From NCBI RefSeq assembly GCF_030687895.1, contig NZ_CP117452.1, forward strand, positions 5,795,310 to 5,859,309: 64,000 nucleotides of DNA. Reading direction: 5' to 3'. A program made the position numbers and the translations under genes. Source of the stretch: Pseudomonas sp. FP198. Its GTDB lineage: Bacteria; Pseudomonadota; Gammaproteobacteria; Pseudomonadales; Pseudomonadaceae. Below, in pieces: positions 1-8,917 of this stretch (position 1 is the stretch's first letter; each line of letters starts with the position of its first letter). Under the pieces are notes generated by a model. It made no database searches, was not told the origin of the DNA, and was given only the letters and a program-made list of their open reading frames with translations.

Positions 1-66
1 CTAGCCAGCAACAGTTCACCTGTGCAACATGGCGCGCGTGCTATCCACAAATGGGAATGCCTTAAT

Positions 67-942
67 ATGAAACGTTTTCTTAGCATCGCCATGGCGTTGT
101 GCATCGGCCTGACGATGGCCATCGACGCCAATGCCGCCAAGCGTTTTGGCGGTGGTAAAAGTTCGGGCGCCGCCCCGACTCACCAGACCAGCCAGATGGC
201 GCCGTCCTCTGCCGCCGGTTCAACCGCTGCCACCGCAGGCGCGGCCGGTGCGGCTGGCGCTGCCACGAAGGCCAGCGGTGCTTCGCGCTGGCTCGGCCCA
301 CTGGCCGGTATCGCCGCCGGTGGCCTGCTCGCCTCCATGTTCATGGGCGACGGCTTCCAGGGCATGCAGATCTTCGACATCCTGATCATGGCGGTCATCG
401 CCTTCCTGGTCTTCCGCTTCATTGCCGCCCGTCGTCGCAAGCAGCAGGAGCAACTCGCTCCGGCCGGTCATGCGCCAATGCAACGTGAAGTGTTCAACCA
501 GCAGCCTGCCAGCGGCTCGATCTTTGGTGGCTCAGCCGCTCCAGTGGCCGCCCGCCCGGTGATCAACGCACCCGCCTGGTTCAACGAACAACGTTTCATC
601 GAAGCCGCTCGCAGCCACTTCATGTCCTTGCAGCAGCACTGGGACTCGAACGAAATGGACAAGATCGCGGAGTTCGTAACCCCGCAATTGCTGGAGTTCC
701 TCAAGCGTGAACGCGCCGAACTGGGCGACGGCTACCAGTCCACCTACATCGACAACCTGCAGGTGCAACTGGACGGCGTCGACGATCGGACAGACAAGAC
801 CATCGCCACTCTGACCTTTGTCGGCGTGTCGAAGGATTCTCGCTTCGACCAGGGCGAAGCGTTCAGCGAAAGCTGGAACATGGAACGTGCCCAAGGCGAG
901 AACCAGCCTTGGCTGGTCGCAGGTATCCGCCAGAACGGTTGA
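67..942 (+). CDS. Tim44-like domain membrane protein
   Basis: 291 residues from the ATG at 67; an upstream in-frame ATG at 22 would only add a hydrophilic tail before what is clearly a signal sequence (MKRFLSIAMALCIGLTMA). An Ala/Gly/Ser-rich linker follows (about residues 35-75), then two hydrophobic segments (about 80-100 and 103-122) and a basic RRRKQQ stop-transfer. The C-terminal half (about 170-290) resembles the Tim44/MRPL45 fold domain, with an N-terminal helix containing FIEAARSHF and a region of WNMER type. The family is common in pseudomonads but its role is unknown; an inner-membrane protein with a soluble C-terminal domain is inferred. It is followed at once by a strong hairpin terminator, so it is probably the last or only gene of its transcript. 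Confidence 0.8.
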   Translation: MKRFLSIAMALCIGLTMAIDANAAKRFGGGKSSGAAPTHQTSQMAPSSAAGSTAATAGAAGAAGAATKASGASRWLGPLAGIAAGGLLASMFMGDGFQGMQIFDILIMAVIAFLVFRFIAARRRKQQEQLAPAGHAPMQREVFNQQPASGSIFGGSAAPVAARPVINAPAWFNEQRFIEAARSHFMSLQQHWDSNEMDKIAEFVTPQLLEFLKRERAELGDGYQSTYIDNLQVQLDGVDDRTDKTIATLTFVGVSKDSRFDQGEAFSESWNMERAQGENQPWLVAGIRQNG

Positions 943-970
943 ACCGTTGCGCGTTTCGCATGTTGAAATA

Positions 971-996
971 AAAACCCCGGCCTCGGCCGGGGTTTT
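971..996 (+). terminator. Rho-independent terminator after the Tim44-like gene
   Basis: Inverted repeat AAAACCCCGGCC / GGCCGGGGTTTT with a 2-base loop, GC-rich stem and trailing T run, 29 bases after the stop codon of the preceding gene. Confidence 0.88.
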
Positions 997-1080
997 CTAT
1001 TTCACGGTTGCATCTATAGCGAGCTACTGTATAAACCGCCCCATATGAAACCGCGCCATTGAGAAAGAGGATCCCCGGAC

Positions 1081-1488
1081 GTGGAAGAAATCATCGAACA
1101 ACTGCGTGAAGCCAACGAACCTGTACCGGTTCCACTGGAGTTGCCTGACGAAGACTTGCTGGTAGAGATCGAGGAGCAACTGTTCATCGATATCCCGTTC
1201 GTCTTCAGGGAGTTTTTGCTGACTGTCAGCGACGTCGTCTATGGCAGCCTGGAGCCGGTGACCGTTACCGATCCGCAATCCCATACCTACTTGCCCGACG
1301 TGGCAGCCAATGCCTGGGATGCGGGTGTCGATCGCAGCCTGATCCCGATCTGCCAGGACGGCGACGATTATTATTGCGTCGAAGAAGACGGCACTGTGGT
1401 GCTGTGGCAGGCCGAGGAAGAGCTGATTGCCGAGGAAACCTGGGAATCGGTCTGGCACTGGGCACGGGATGTCTGGCTGGAAAGCTGA
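1081..1488 (+). CDS. SMI1/KNR4 (SUKH) family protein
   Basis: 135 residues, very acidic. The start is a GTG at 1081 preceded by a GAGAAAGAGG stretch. The core has features of the SMI1/KNR4 fold: an N-terminal helix, then a segment like LPxxxxxFLLTVSDVVYGSLEPV and a loop ending in LIPICQDGDDYYCV, which matches the family's conserved 'lipia.dggGd.y.ld' strand. Members act as immunity proteins for secreted or contact-dependent toxins, or as stand-alone housekeeping proteins. No toxin gene is adjacent, so the housekeeping option is more likely. It converges on the antiporter gene with a 21-base gap. Confidence 0.75.
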   Translation: MEEIIEQLREANEPVPVPLELPDEDLLVEIEEQLFIDIPFVFREFLLTVSDVVYGSLEPVTVTDPQSHTYLPDVAANAWDAGVDRSLIPICQDGDDYYCVEEDGTVVLWQAEEELIAEETWESVWHWARDVWLES

Positions 1489-1509
1489 CGCGCCCATGCC
1501 TGGCGCCGG

Positions 1510-3273
1510 TCAATGTCCGGACGACTCCTTGTGATTGTCCAACGTATCGAGCAAGGCCACCTGCATCCGCGTATGCAGGCGGACGAACCAGCGCCAGAGC
1601 AGCGCCGCCACCGCAGTCGCCACCACGGCAATCAATACCAGCAACTTGTTGGTCGGCAGGATACTGGCCGACAAGGCTGCCAGCAGCAGGAAAATCACCA
1701 GCAGCGAGAGGATCGGGATCACTTCGGCGATGACCCGACGCACGCGCTGCGTGTGGCGGCCGGCCATCTCCGGCGTGACACCCAGCTCCGCCAGCAGCAT
1801 CGATAGCGCCTTGAGCTTGCGGTACGCAGCGATCAGGAACGGTAGCGACAACAACAGCGCCCCACCCCAGATCAATGCTTTTTGCCAGCTCGGATCACTG
1901 ATCCAGGCTTGCAGGTAAACCGACATCCGCTCGGCGAAATAGCCGCCCGAAACAAAAATCGCGATGACCAATGCCAGGTTGACGCCGACCTGCAGCAGGA
2001 TTCGCCTGATCATGGCGGCCACCATGGCGCTCTCGCCCTGTGGCTGAATACTGCGCAACCATTCGCCATACATGCCCAGCACGCGCGTCAGCCGTTGCGG
2101 CATTGCCGAGGCCAGCCTGACTGACAGCGGATCCGCGGCCCGGATCAAGTAAGGCGTCAGCAGCGTGGTCAGTACCGACACGGCCACCGCCACCGGGTAA
2201 AGAAAATCGCTGGTGACCTGCAAGGTCATGCCCAGCGAAGCGATGATGAACGAAAATTCGCCGATCTGTGAAAGTCCCATCCCGACTCGCAGGGAGGTGC
2301 GTCCGTCATTGCCAGCGATAAAGGCGCCGAGACCACAGGAGAGCATCTTGCCCAGCACGACTGCGCCGGTGATCACGGCAATCGGCCAGGCGTATTGAAG
2401 CAGGATCGCCGGATCGAGCATGAGCCCGATCGCCACGAAAAATATCGCGCTGAACAAGTCGCGCACCGGCTCTACCAAGCGTTCGATTTTCAGCAACTGC
2501 CGGGACTCGGCCATGATCGCACCGATCAGGAATGCCCCCAGCACCATGCTGTATTCAAGCTTCACCACCAGCAGGCAGAAGCCGAAGCAAAGTCCCAACA
2601 CCGTGATCAGCAGCATCTCGTTACTGTCGAATTTCGCCACGTACGCCAGCAATCTGGGCACCAGCAGGATACCGATGACCAACGCCACGATCATGAACAA
2701 CGATAACTTGCCGACCGTGGAGAACACCTCGCCGGAACTCACCGTGCCGCTGACGGCGATGCTCGAGAGCAAGGCGATGATGCCGATGCCGAGGATATCT
2801 TCGACGATGAGTACCCCGAAAATCAGCTGCGCAAAGCGCTCGTTTTTCATTTTCAGGTCATTGAGCGCCTTGACGATGATCGTGGTTGAGGAGATGGCCA
2901 GGATCGCGCCGAGAAACAGCGAGTCCATGGTATTCCAGCCGAACCAGCGGCCGATTTCATAGCCGATCCAGATCATCAGGACAATTTCGAGGAATGCTGC
3001 GATGAACGCCGTGGCGCCAACCTTGAACAGTTTGCGCAGGCTGAATTCCAGCCCAAGGCAGAACATGAGGAAGATCACCCCGAGCTCGGCCAGGGTCTTG
3101 ATGGTTTCTTCGTCGTGGATGAAACCGAACGGTGGCGTATGCGGGCCGATGATGAAGCCGGCAACGATATAGCCCAGCACCACCGGTTGCTTGAAACGAT
3201 GAAAGAGTACCGTTACCAGCCCCGCTACCAGCATGATGATCGCCAGGTCTTGAATGAAGCTAACGGCATGCAT
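1510..3273 (-). CDS. Monovalent cation:proton antiporter, CPA2 (KefB/YbaL-like) family
   Basis: 587 residues from the ATG at 3273, which has an AAGGAG site 9-10 bases upstream; the open frame extends further but that part is not protein-like. The N-terminal ~390 residues form the Na+/H+ exchanger domain with about 12 membrane segments and family hallmarks (LGYIVAGFIIGP, FLMFCLGLEFSL, AILAISSTTIIVKAL, FGVLIVEDILGI). Unlike KefB/KefC there is no RCK/TrkA-N nucleotide-binding domain; the C-terminal ~170 residues contain four further hydrophobic segments. It probably exchanges K+ or Na+ for protons across the inner membrane, but ion specificity cannot be read from the sequence. The promoter must lie in the 266-base gap shared with the divergent thioesterase gene. 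Confidence 0.85.
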   Translation of the reverse strand: MHAVSFIQDLAIIMLVAGLVTVLFHRFKQPVVLGYIVAGFIIGPHTPPFGFIHDEETIKTLAELGVIFLMFCLGLEFSLRKLFKVGATAFIAAFLEIVLMIWIGYEIGRWFGWNTMDSLFLGAILAISSTTIIVKALNDLKMKNERFAQLIFGVLIVEDILGIGIIALLSSIAVSGTVSSGEVFSTVGKLSLFMIVALVIGILLVPRLLAYVAKFDSNEMLLITVLGLCFGFCLLVVKLEYSMVLGAFLIGAIMAESRQLLKIERLVEPVRDLFSAIFFVAIGLMLDPAILLQYAWPIAVITGAVVLGKMLSCGLGAFIAGNDGRTSLRVGMGLSQIGEFSFIIASLGMTLQVTSDFLYPVAVAVSVLTTLLTPYLIRAADPLSVRLASAMPQRLTRVLGMYGEWLRSIQPQGESAMVAAMIRRILLQVGVNLALVIAIFVSGGYFAERMSVYLQAWISDPSWQKALIWGGALLLSLPFLIAAYRKLKALSMLLAELGVTPEMAGRHTQRVRRVIAEVIPILSLLVIFLLLAALSASILPTNKLLVLIAVVATAVAALLWRWFVRLHTRMQVALLDTLDNHKESSGH

Positions 3274-3539
3274 GGTGGCGCTCCTTGTGTGAAATGACTC
3301 AATGCGGAGTCGGGCGGTTCCGGTCCTTTTGTAGGAAATGCCTAAGTTGACGGGCTTTTGCAGGTTAACACCGCGACTTCCTGCAAAAAGACGGTGCAAT
3401 ATATGGAAACAGATCCACCCAAGCGTGACGGCAAGCAACGGCGCAGCGTCCCGATATGGGTGGCTGGAAAACGAGTGGCCACAACCCAACGCCCGCAGAG
3501 GCGCCTCCCCGAATTGCTGCCTTGAACCGTGAGAACGTT

Positions 3540-4025
3540 ATGGAACCCGGAAACGCCCAGCTGTCGATGACGGTGTTGATGACCCCCGATATGGCCAACT
3601 TCTCTGGCAATGTCCACGGCGGCACCTTGCTCAAATACCTCGATGAAGTTGCCTATGCCTGCGCCAGCCGTTACGCCGGTCGTTACGTGGTGACGCTTTC
3701 GGTCGACCAGGTCATCTTTCGTGAGCCGATTCATGTCGGCGAGCTGGTGACGTTCCTGGCGTCGGTGAACTACACCGGCAACACGTCGATGGAAGTGGGC
3801 ATCAAGGTCGTGACCGAGAATATTCGTGAACGCTCGGTGCGCCATACCAACAGCTGCTTTTTCACCATGGTGGCAGTGGATGACCAACGCAAACCTGCGC
3901 CCGTCCCGCCGCTGCACCCGCAGAACAGTGAGGAGAAGCGCCGCTACGAACAAGCCCAGCAGCGTCGACAGATCCGCCAGGAGCTGGAGCGGCGCTATCA
4001 GGAAATCAAGGCGGACGGGCCGTAA
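3540..4025 (+). CDS. Acyl-CoA thioesterase, hotdog fold (YciA/BACH-like)
   Basis: 161 residues starting at the ATG at 3540 (the longer frame from 3456 adds unrelated sequence). The hotdog signature is clear: MANFSGNVHGGTLLKYLDEVAYACASRY, where the N..G.VhGG..l...D motif supplies the catalytic Asp and the helix dipole, followed by VVTLSVDQVIF and SCFFTMVAVD. The C-terminal ~45 residues are strongly charged and predicted to form a coiled helix (EEKRRYEQAQQRRQIRQELERR in part). The enzyme hydrolyses acyl-CoA to fatty acid and CoA in the cytoplasm; chain-length preference is not predictable. It is a single gene, followed closely by a REP pair. Confidence 0.88.
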   Translation: MEPGNAQLSMTVLMTPDMANFSGNVHGGTLLKYLDEVAYACASRYAGRYVVTLSVDQVIFREPIHVGELVTFLASVNYTGNTSMEVGIKVVTENIRERSVRHTNSCFFTMVAVDDQRKPAPVPPLHPQNSEEKRRYEQAQQRRQIRQELERRYQEIKADGP

Positions 4026-4041
4026 GCAGTCGCCGCAGATG

Positions 4042-4137
4042 CAATGTGGGAGCGAGCTTGCTCGCGATAGCTGTGTAACAGGCAACAGTCATGTTGAATG
4101 TAACGCCCTCATCGCGAGCAAGCTCGCTCCCACATTG
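4042..4137. repeat. REP pair (BIME-like), GTGGGAGCGAGC type
   Basis: Two inverted copies, CAATGTGGGAGCGAGCTTGC at the left and its reverse complement at the right, separated by about 44 bases. Each unit is itself partly palindromic (GCGAGCTTGCTCGC). It sits between convergent genes (thioesterase and pdxY). Related pairs occur at 29138-29227 and 45859-45947. Confidence 0.9.
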
Positions 4138-4148
4138 AATTGCGTCAA

Positions 4149-5021
4149 TCAAAGGCTGATCGGCGTGGCCTCGAAGCGCACGCGCGGGTGGGCGATCCGA
4201 TCCTGGGCACGGACCAGTTGCAGCTCATAGCTGGCACACGCCTGGGTTTCCAGCAACACTTCGTGTACCGCCGAAGCGGTGAACTCGAATGCCGCCACCA
4301 GGCTGTCGCCCAACAGTATCCGCGCCAGGAATAACCCCGACGTCAGGTCGCCTACCCCTACCGGCTGGCGAGGAAACGCCAGCAATGGACGACGCAAGTG
4401 CCAGCCTCCATCAGCCGTGACCAGCAACATCTCGAAGCTGTCATCGGGCTTGCCGGGATAAGCCAGGTGCTTGACCAGCACAACCTTCGGTCCACGAGCC
4501 AACAGCCCACGAGCCATGGCCAGGCAATCGAACAATGATTGCGCCTTGCGCCCGGCAAAACTGTCCAGTTCCAATTGGTTCGGACACATGATGTCCGCCA
4601 CGGCAGCGGCCTCTTCCAGCAGAAACTCGCTCACCTCGGGCGCCACGATGCAGCCCTTCTCCGGATGCCCCATGACCGGGTCACACAGATACAGCGCCTT
4701 GGGGTTGCAAGCCTTGATTCGCGCAACGCCTGCAAGGATCGCCTGCCCCTGGGCCGCGCTACCCAGATAACCGGACAGCACCGCGTCGCAGTTGCCCAGC
4801 TCGCCAATGGCCGCGATCCCCTCTACCAGAAGTGGAATCTGGGCAGGCGCCAGCACTTCTCCGGCCCACTGCCCGTATTGGGTGTGATTGGAAAACTGCA
4901 CGGTATTGAGCGGCCATACATTGACGCCGACCCGCTGCATTGGAAACACGGCAGCACTGTTGCCGGCGTGACCAAATATCACATGGGACTGGATGGCAAG
5001 CAGATGAGGCGTACGTTTCAT
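4149..5021 (-). CDS. pdxY: Pyridoxal kinase PdxY
   Basis: 290 residues from the ATG at 5021, the family's usual length; an 11-residue upstream extension is rejected because the conserved start [20 protein letters not shown] fits PdxY exactly. Ribokinase-like fold with the substrate loop [11 protein letters not shown], the central [13 protein letters not shown] motif, and the C-terminal [14 protein letters not shown] anion-hole/catalytic-base motif (Asp in GVGD). It phosphorylates pyridoxal to pyridoxal 5'-phosphate in the B6 salvage pathway, using ATP in the cytoplasm. It stands alone, diverging from the DUF3301 gene. Confidence 0.95.
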   Translation of the reverse strand: MKRTPHLLAIQSHVIFGHAGNSAAVFPMQRVGVNVWPLNTVQFSNHTQYGQWAGEVLAPAQIPLLVEGIAAIGELGNCDAVLSGYLGSAAQGQAILAGVARIKACNPKALYLCDPVMGHPEKGCIVAPEVSEFLLEEAAAVADIMCPNQLELDSFAGRKAQSLFDCLAMARGLLARGPKVVLVKHLAYPGKPDDSFEMLLVTADGGWHLRRPLLAFPRQPVGVGDLTSGLFLARILLGDSLVAAFEFTASAVHEVLLETQACASYELQLVRAQDRIAHPRVRFEATPISL

Positions 5022-5140
5022 GCAGGAAGCTTCCGTAAAACGAATGAAATTCAAGCGGCGCAGTATGCGACTAAACGCAGCCTGTACGACAGACCGGCGA
5101 CGCAGTTAAGCTGACGGCAACTTGTTGGAGCACTTCGTTC

Positions 5141-5563
5141 ATGCTGACCCTTGGAAACATTTTCGTGCTGATGCTGCTGGCTACCGGTGCCGCTTGGCTG
5201 TGGCACAACCACGGCTTGCGCGAACGGGCTCTGGCGAGGGTCATGCAACACTGCGCCAATCTCAAGATCGAGCTGCTGGATGGCAACGTGGCGCTGCGCA
5301 AGATCGGATTCATGAAAGACGGCAGCGGGCGACGGCGCCTGGCGCGTGTCTATAACTTCGAATTCACAGTGACGGGCGAGACGCGTCATACCGGCACCAT
5401 CACTCAATTCGGCGCCCACAGTGCACACATCGAACTGGCCCCCTATCCGATGCCGTTCGAAGAAACCGCGCAGGCGCCCATCGAACCGGTCCAGACCCGG
5501 CCCCGGGCCGAGGTTATCGAGCTGAGCCAGTGGCGTCAGGAACACAATAAATGGAAGCCCTGA
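5141..5563 (+). CDS. DUF3301 domain-containing membrane-anchored protein
   Basis: 140 residues. One N-terminal hydrophobic segment (about residues 3-20) is followed by a WHNHGLRERAL motif and the DUF3301 core, which includes QHCANLKIELLDGNVALRK and RVYNFEFTVTGE. Members are small gammaproteobacterial proteins of unknown function, presumably anchored in the inner membrane with a cytoplasmic domain; orientation is inferred only. The gene ends 12 bases before the convergent COG0523 gene. Confidence 0.85.
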   Translation: MLTLGNIFVLMLLATGAAWLWHNHGLRERALARVMQHCANLKIELLDGNVALRKIGFMKDGSGRRRLARVYNFEFTVTGETRHTGTITQFGAHSAHIELAPYPMPFEETAQAPIEPVQTRPRAEVIELSQWRQEHNKWKP

Positions 5564-5575
5564 AACGAGGCTGAT

Positions 5576-6556
5576 TTAAGGGTGTCGGCAGCTCGCCAGG
5601 CCCGCTTGAAGGATTTCCACGTCTTGTGGTTCGGCGAAAATCAGTTCGATTCGCGAATCCTGGCGCCACTCGCTCGCTTGCCACTCCAACAGCCCTGCGT
5701 CCAATGCATTGACGGAAACCCAACCGCCCTCGCTGTGGATAACCACCTTTGCGCGTTTCCAGTCTTTGCCGTGCAGCCATCGAGACAGCTGCACGACGTC
5801 AAATCGTTGATCTGGATGCCAGCGCCAACCGATGCTCCAGCTTTCGCCCTGCTGCCGATGCAGGCAGATCGGCAAGGTCGGGTCACTCCAGATGGCCGGC
5901 ATCTGCGCCAGGCTCTTGGGCACATTCAAGTTATCCACAGCCAGGTTATCTACAGCTCCGTCGCCGCGATTCGCCAAGCCGGGCAGCCGATCAATCGGCA
6001 ACGCAGCCTGATGGGTCCAATACAGCGCAGTCTCAGGCAATTGGGAAGTAATGACCACGCGATCGGCGTCGGTAAGGTCTTCGGACTTGTTTAGCACCAG
6101 CAAACCCGCGTCTGCCAGGACCTGTCGTTGCGCATCGGGCAACGGCTTGCCGTTCGCCATTGCTTGGGCATCCAGGACCAGCACACAAGGCTGGATCGTC
6201 AGCACGCCAAGCCAGGGCGCTTCGTTCAGCTGTCGCAAGAGTTGCGCCGGATGACCCAGCCCGGATGGTTCGATGAACAGACGGTGCGGCCGCGCCTTGC
6301 GCAATAAACGGCCTAGGCCGATCTGAAACGGCGCTCCGTTGACGCAACACAAACAGCCCCCGGCCACTTCGCCCAATGCGATACCATCGGCGGCCTGGGT
6401 CAGCAGCGCGGCATCCAGGCCGATCTGGCCGAACTCGTTGATCAGCACGGCCCACCGCTCATCAGCCGGACGCTGAGCCAGCAATTGCCTGATCAGGCTG
6501 GTCTTGCCTGCTCCCAAAGGGCCGGCAATCACATGGGTGGGTATGTTCTGCAACAT
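5576..6556 (-). CDS. COG0523/CobW-family GTPase (zinc-type metal chaperone)
   Basis: 326 residues. Walker A is at 12-20 (GPLGAGKTS), a hinge motif INEFGQIGLD follows, and the metal-binding CLCC sequence is at 68-71. The GTP-specificity motif appears as LNKSED, and a CobW C-terminal domain fills the last ~100 residues. COG0523 proteins deliver or handle zinc, cobalt or nickel at the expense of GTP. Its position beside zigA, folE2 and a ZnuCBA-like importer points to zinc. The start codon lies only 27 bases from the divergent gene at 6584. No Zur-type palindrome was seen between them. Confidence 0.88.
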   Translation of the reverse strand: MLQNIPTHVIAGPLGAGKTSLIRQLLAQRPADERWAVLINEFGQIGLDAALLTQAADGIALGEVAGGCLCCVNGAPFQIGLGRLLRKARPHRLFIEPSGLGHPAQLLRQLNEAPWLGVLTIQPCVLVLDAQAMANGKPLPDAQRQVLADAGLLVLNKSEDLTDADRVVITSQLPETALYWTHQAALPIDRLPGLANRGDGAVDNLAVDNLNVPKSLAQMPAIWSDPTLPICLHRQQGESWSIGWRWHPDQRFDVVQLSRWLHGKDWKRAKVVIHSEGGWVSVNALDAGLLEWQASEWRQDSRIELIFAEPQDVEILQAGLASCRHP

Positions 6557-6583
6557 GAGCGATAGCTTTCGACGGAGGTTTAA

Positions 6584-6937
6584 ATGCGCATGATCGGTTG
6601 GCTGTTACTGCTGCTGACCTCGAACCAGGCCTTGGCCCAGGCATGTGTAGTGCACAGCCAGGCGGAACGGCTCGATGTCAAAGTCTGCCAGCAGAACCGC
6701 AACATTCCGCAAAAACTGTTCGCCGACGGCTTCTGCCAACCCAGCCTGGCCGGACAGAAAGTCGATGTGCAGTATGTCGATCAGTGCCCTGGCGGGGCAT
6801 TTGGCATTTGCAGCAACGCCCAGGTCGCCAATATGCCTTATCGCCAGGATATTCACTATTACGGCGTGGCCACCGATGCGGCTTACCTGAAACCCTTTTG
6901 CGAAAGCCAAAGCCAGGGAAACTGGCTCAAGCCTTAG
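6584..6937 (+). CDS. Small secreted cysteine-containing protein, unknown function
   Basis: 117 residues with a good GGAGG site 5 bases before the ATG. A signal peptide is evident (hydrophobic GWLLLLLTSNQALAQA, cleavage after AQA near residue 20). The mature part has six cysteines (in ACVV, KVCQQ, GFCQ, DQCP, GICS, PFCES), consistent with three disulphide bonds and a periplasmic or extracellular location. I do not recognise the family. It lies inside the zinc-starvation locus, and its 3' end overlaps that of the convergent DUF1826 gene by 4 bases. A role in extracytoplasmic metal handling is only a contextual guess. Confidence 0.7.
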   Translation: MRMIGWLLLLLTSNQALAQACVVHSQAERLDVKVCQQNRNIPQKLFADGFCQPSLAGQKVDVQYVDQCPGGAFGICSNAQVANMPYRQDIHYYGVATDAAYLKPFCESQSQGNWLKP

Positions 6938-7578
6938 GCCAGCCAATCCAGCGAAAGGATCAAACGCCGCTCGCCGGGCGCCAGTTGCGGTGAGCGATGG
7001 ATCAGCCCATAGCCTTCATTGCCTTGCCACTTTTCACCTTTGAGCAGCGCCACATCACCGCTGCGCATCTGCTGAATCAGACTCGCGTCGGCAGGCTCTG
7101 CTTCAGGCTGGGCCAACCGTCGACGGTCCATGACGCCTTCCATGAGCCATTGGCTGCCGACGCCGGCATAGGTGGTGATCAGCCGCACCGGCACATGGTC
7201 GACGTGAAAACGCGGGCACATTGCGTCATCCAACGCGCGTAAGCGCAGACCGACGCGCCGGGCACCGAGGAGGCAGGCAAACGCACCGACCAGCCAGGCG
7301 ACATCCGCGACGAACCCTTCATATCCATGCAGATCGCCGAAGCCCGCGGCAAGGCCGTGCAACACCGGCTGCGTATCCTCGCCCGGCAATTCAAGCACCA
7401 TCGACTCGGCCAGGGGTTGGTCCATCGAGAGCACCATCGCCGCGAAATCGCCGATATGCGCCGGGAGGTGACGCTGCCACACAGCCAGGTTGGTGTCGTC
7501 CTCCAGGATCTGCGCGAAGGTAAGCGGCGTGTCTCCGTGGACCTGCCGCAGCTGCTTCAGACGAGGCGCCAGCATCAC
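6934..7578 (-). CDS. DUF1826 domain-containing protein
   Basis: 214 residues if the GTG at 7578 is used; the ATG at 7575 would remove one residue. Either start overlaps the TGA stop of the upstream GTPase gene, so the two genes are probably translationally coupled. The sequence fits DUF1826, including [22 protein letters not shown] and the C-terminal [19 protein letters not shown]. The H-x-D and HRSP histidines resemble the metal ligands of 2-oxoglutarate/Fe(II) oxygenase-like folds, but that is inference. The family commonly co-occurs with COG0523 GTPases in Zur-controlled loci, which agrees with the context here. Confidence 0.85.
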   Translation of the reverse strand: MMLAPRLKQLRQVHGDTPLTFAQILEDDTNLAVWQRHLPAHIGDFAAMVLSMDQPLAESMVLELPGEDTQPVLHGLAAGFGDLHGYEGFVADVAWLVGAFACLLGARRVGLRLRALDDAMCPRFHVDHVPVRLITTYAGVGSQWLMEGVMDRRRLAQPEAEPADASLIQQMRSGDVALLKGEKWQGNEGYGLIHRSPQLAPGERRLILSLDWLA

Positions 7579-8783
7579 GCCGCAACCTCGTCATGCCACG
7601 GGCCGAACGGGTCTGGCAGCTGCCGCCAGCGCTCGATGCCCAGGCTCATCTCCGCGTCGGTGAGCAGGCAAGCGTCCAGTTCGGTGGCGAGCAGCGCGAA
7701 GTCTATATTCTGGCCAATGAATACCAGCTCCTGGCGGCAGTCCCCAGAGGCCTCCAGCCAGTTTTTCATGATCGCGGCAATGCTCTCCTCATCCTGCGGC
7801 CACTGGTTTTTCGGCACGAACCGCCACCAGCGCCCGGCGAAGCCGTGACGCATCAAGCCGCCGGCCTGGGACCAACTGCCGGCTTCCTCATGTTTGCTGG
7901 CGAGCCAGAAAAAACCTTTGGAACGCAGCAGTGTGCCGTTGGTCCATGGGCGGTCGATAAATTTGAAGAATCGTTGGGGATGAAACGGGCGGCGGGCGCG
8001 GTAAGCAGTCGATGCGATGCCGTATTCCAAGGTTTCGGGCACATGCTCGCCGCGCAACTCCCGCAGCCAACCGGGCGCCTGCGCCGCGCGTTCAAAATCG
8101 AAGCGGCCCGTATCGAGGATCTGCCCCAACGGCACCTGCCCCATGACCATGGGAATAACCTGCGCCTGGGCATTCAGGCGCGACAGGATTGCGCTCAACT
8201 CTTCTCGTTCGGAGCGGCTTATAAGATCAATCTTGCTGATCAGGATCACGTCGGCGAACTCGATCTGCTCGATCAGCAAGTCGGTTATCGAGCGCTCGTC
8301 TTCTTCTCCCAGGGTTTCGCCCCTGGTGGAAAGGTTTTCGGCGGCCTGGTAATCCTTGATGAAGTTCACGCCATCGACCACCGTCACCATCGTGTCGAGC
8401 CTCGCAACGTCCGCCAGGCTGCGCCCTTCTTCATCGCGAAAGGTGAAGGTTTCGGCGACCGGCATCGGCTCCGAAATGCCCGTGGATTCGATCAGCAGAT
8501 AATCGAAGCGGCCCTCCCTGGCAAGCTTGCCCACCTCCTCCAAGAGATCCTCGCGCAGCGTGCAGCAAATGCAGCCATTACTCATTTCGACCAATCTTTC
8601 CTCGGCGCGATTGAGGGTGACATCTCGCTGCACTTCGCTGCCATCGAGGTTGATCTCGCTCATATCGTTGACGATGACGGCGACGCGAAGGTTGTCGCGA
8701 TTACGCAGCACATGATTGAGCAAGGTGCTTTTACCAGCCCCGAGAAATCCGGACAGCACGGTAACGGGAAGACGGTTGGGCAT
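7575..8783 (-). CDS. zigA: Zur-induced GTPase, COG0523 zinc chaperone (ZigA-like)
   Basis: 402 residues, longer than the neighbouring COG0523 protein and matching the ZigA subgroup. Walker A is at 12-20 (GFLGAGKST), the hinge is [10 protein letters not shown], and the zinc-binding CICC is at 71-74. The [17 protein letters not shown] and ISKIDL motifs identify the G-domain; the C-terminal part carries the [17 protein letters not shown] stretch typical of this subgroup. Members are induced under zinc starvation and are thought to supply zinc to client enzymes. The Zur-type operator at 8862-8874 lies 79 bases upstream of the start. DUF1826 follows in the same transcript. Confidence 0.9.
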   Translation of the reverse strand: MPNRLPVTVLSGFLGAGKSTLLNHVLRNRDNLRVAVIVNDMSEINLDGSEVQRDVTLNRAEERLVEMSNGCICCTLREDLLEEVGKLAREGRFDYLLIESTGISEPMPVAETFTFRDEEGRSLADVARLDTMVTVVDGVNFIKDYQAAENLSTRGETLGEEDERSITDLLIEQIEFADVILISKIDLISRSEREELSAILSRLNAQAQVIPMVMGQVPLGQILDTGRFDFERAAQAPGWLRELRGEHVPETLEYGIASTAYRARRPFHPQRFFKFIDRPWTNGTLLRSKGFFWLASKHEEAGSWSQAGGLMRHGFAGRWWRFVPKNQWPQDEESIAAIMKNWLEASGDCRQELVFIGQNIDFALLATELDACLLTDAEMSLGIERWRQLPDPFGPWHDEVAA

Positions 8784-8861
8784 CAGGTTATCCTCATCGG
8801 GGCGGCCGCTTTGTGGCTCGTATCAGGTTTCGGTTCGGCTAAGGGGGTCATCTTTCTTGAT

Positions 8862-8874
8862 GTTATAGTATTAC
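8862..8874. promoter_or_regulatory. Zur-type operator between zigA and the secreted-protein gene
   Basis: GTTATAGTATTAC, one mismatch from the symmetric GTTATA-N-TATAAC core known for gammaproteobacterial Zur sites. It is placed between divergent genes (zigA starts at 8783, the secreted protein at 8918), so it could control both. The second copy at 9373-9385 is a perfect palindrome. Confidence 0.8.
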
Positions 8875-8917
8875 ACTTGAATACAGCCAACCCTTTTCCG
8901 CATCTGAGTTCTTATAA

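Noticed and set aside
4042..4137. Inverted repeat pairs as a CRISPR array or IS ends
   Set aside because: There are just two inverted units, no regular spacers, no cas or transposase genes; the pattern is that of REP pairs.
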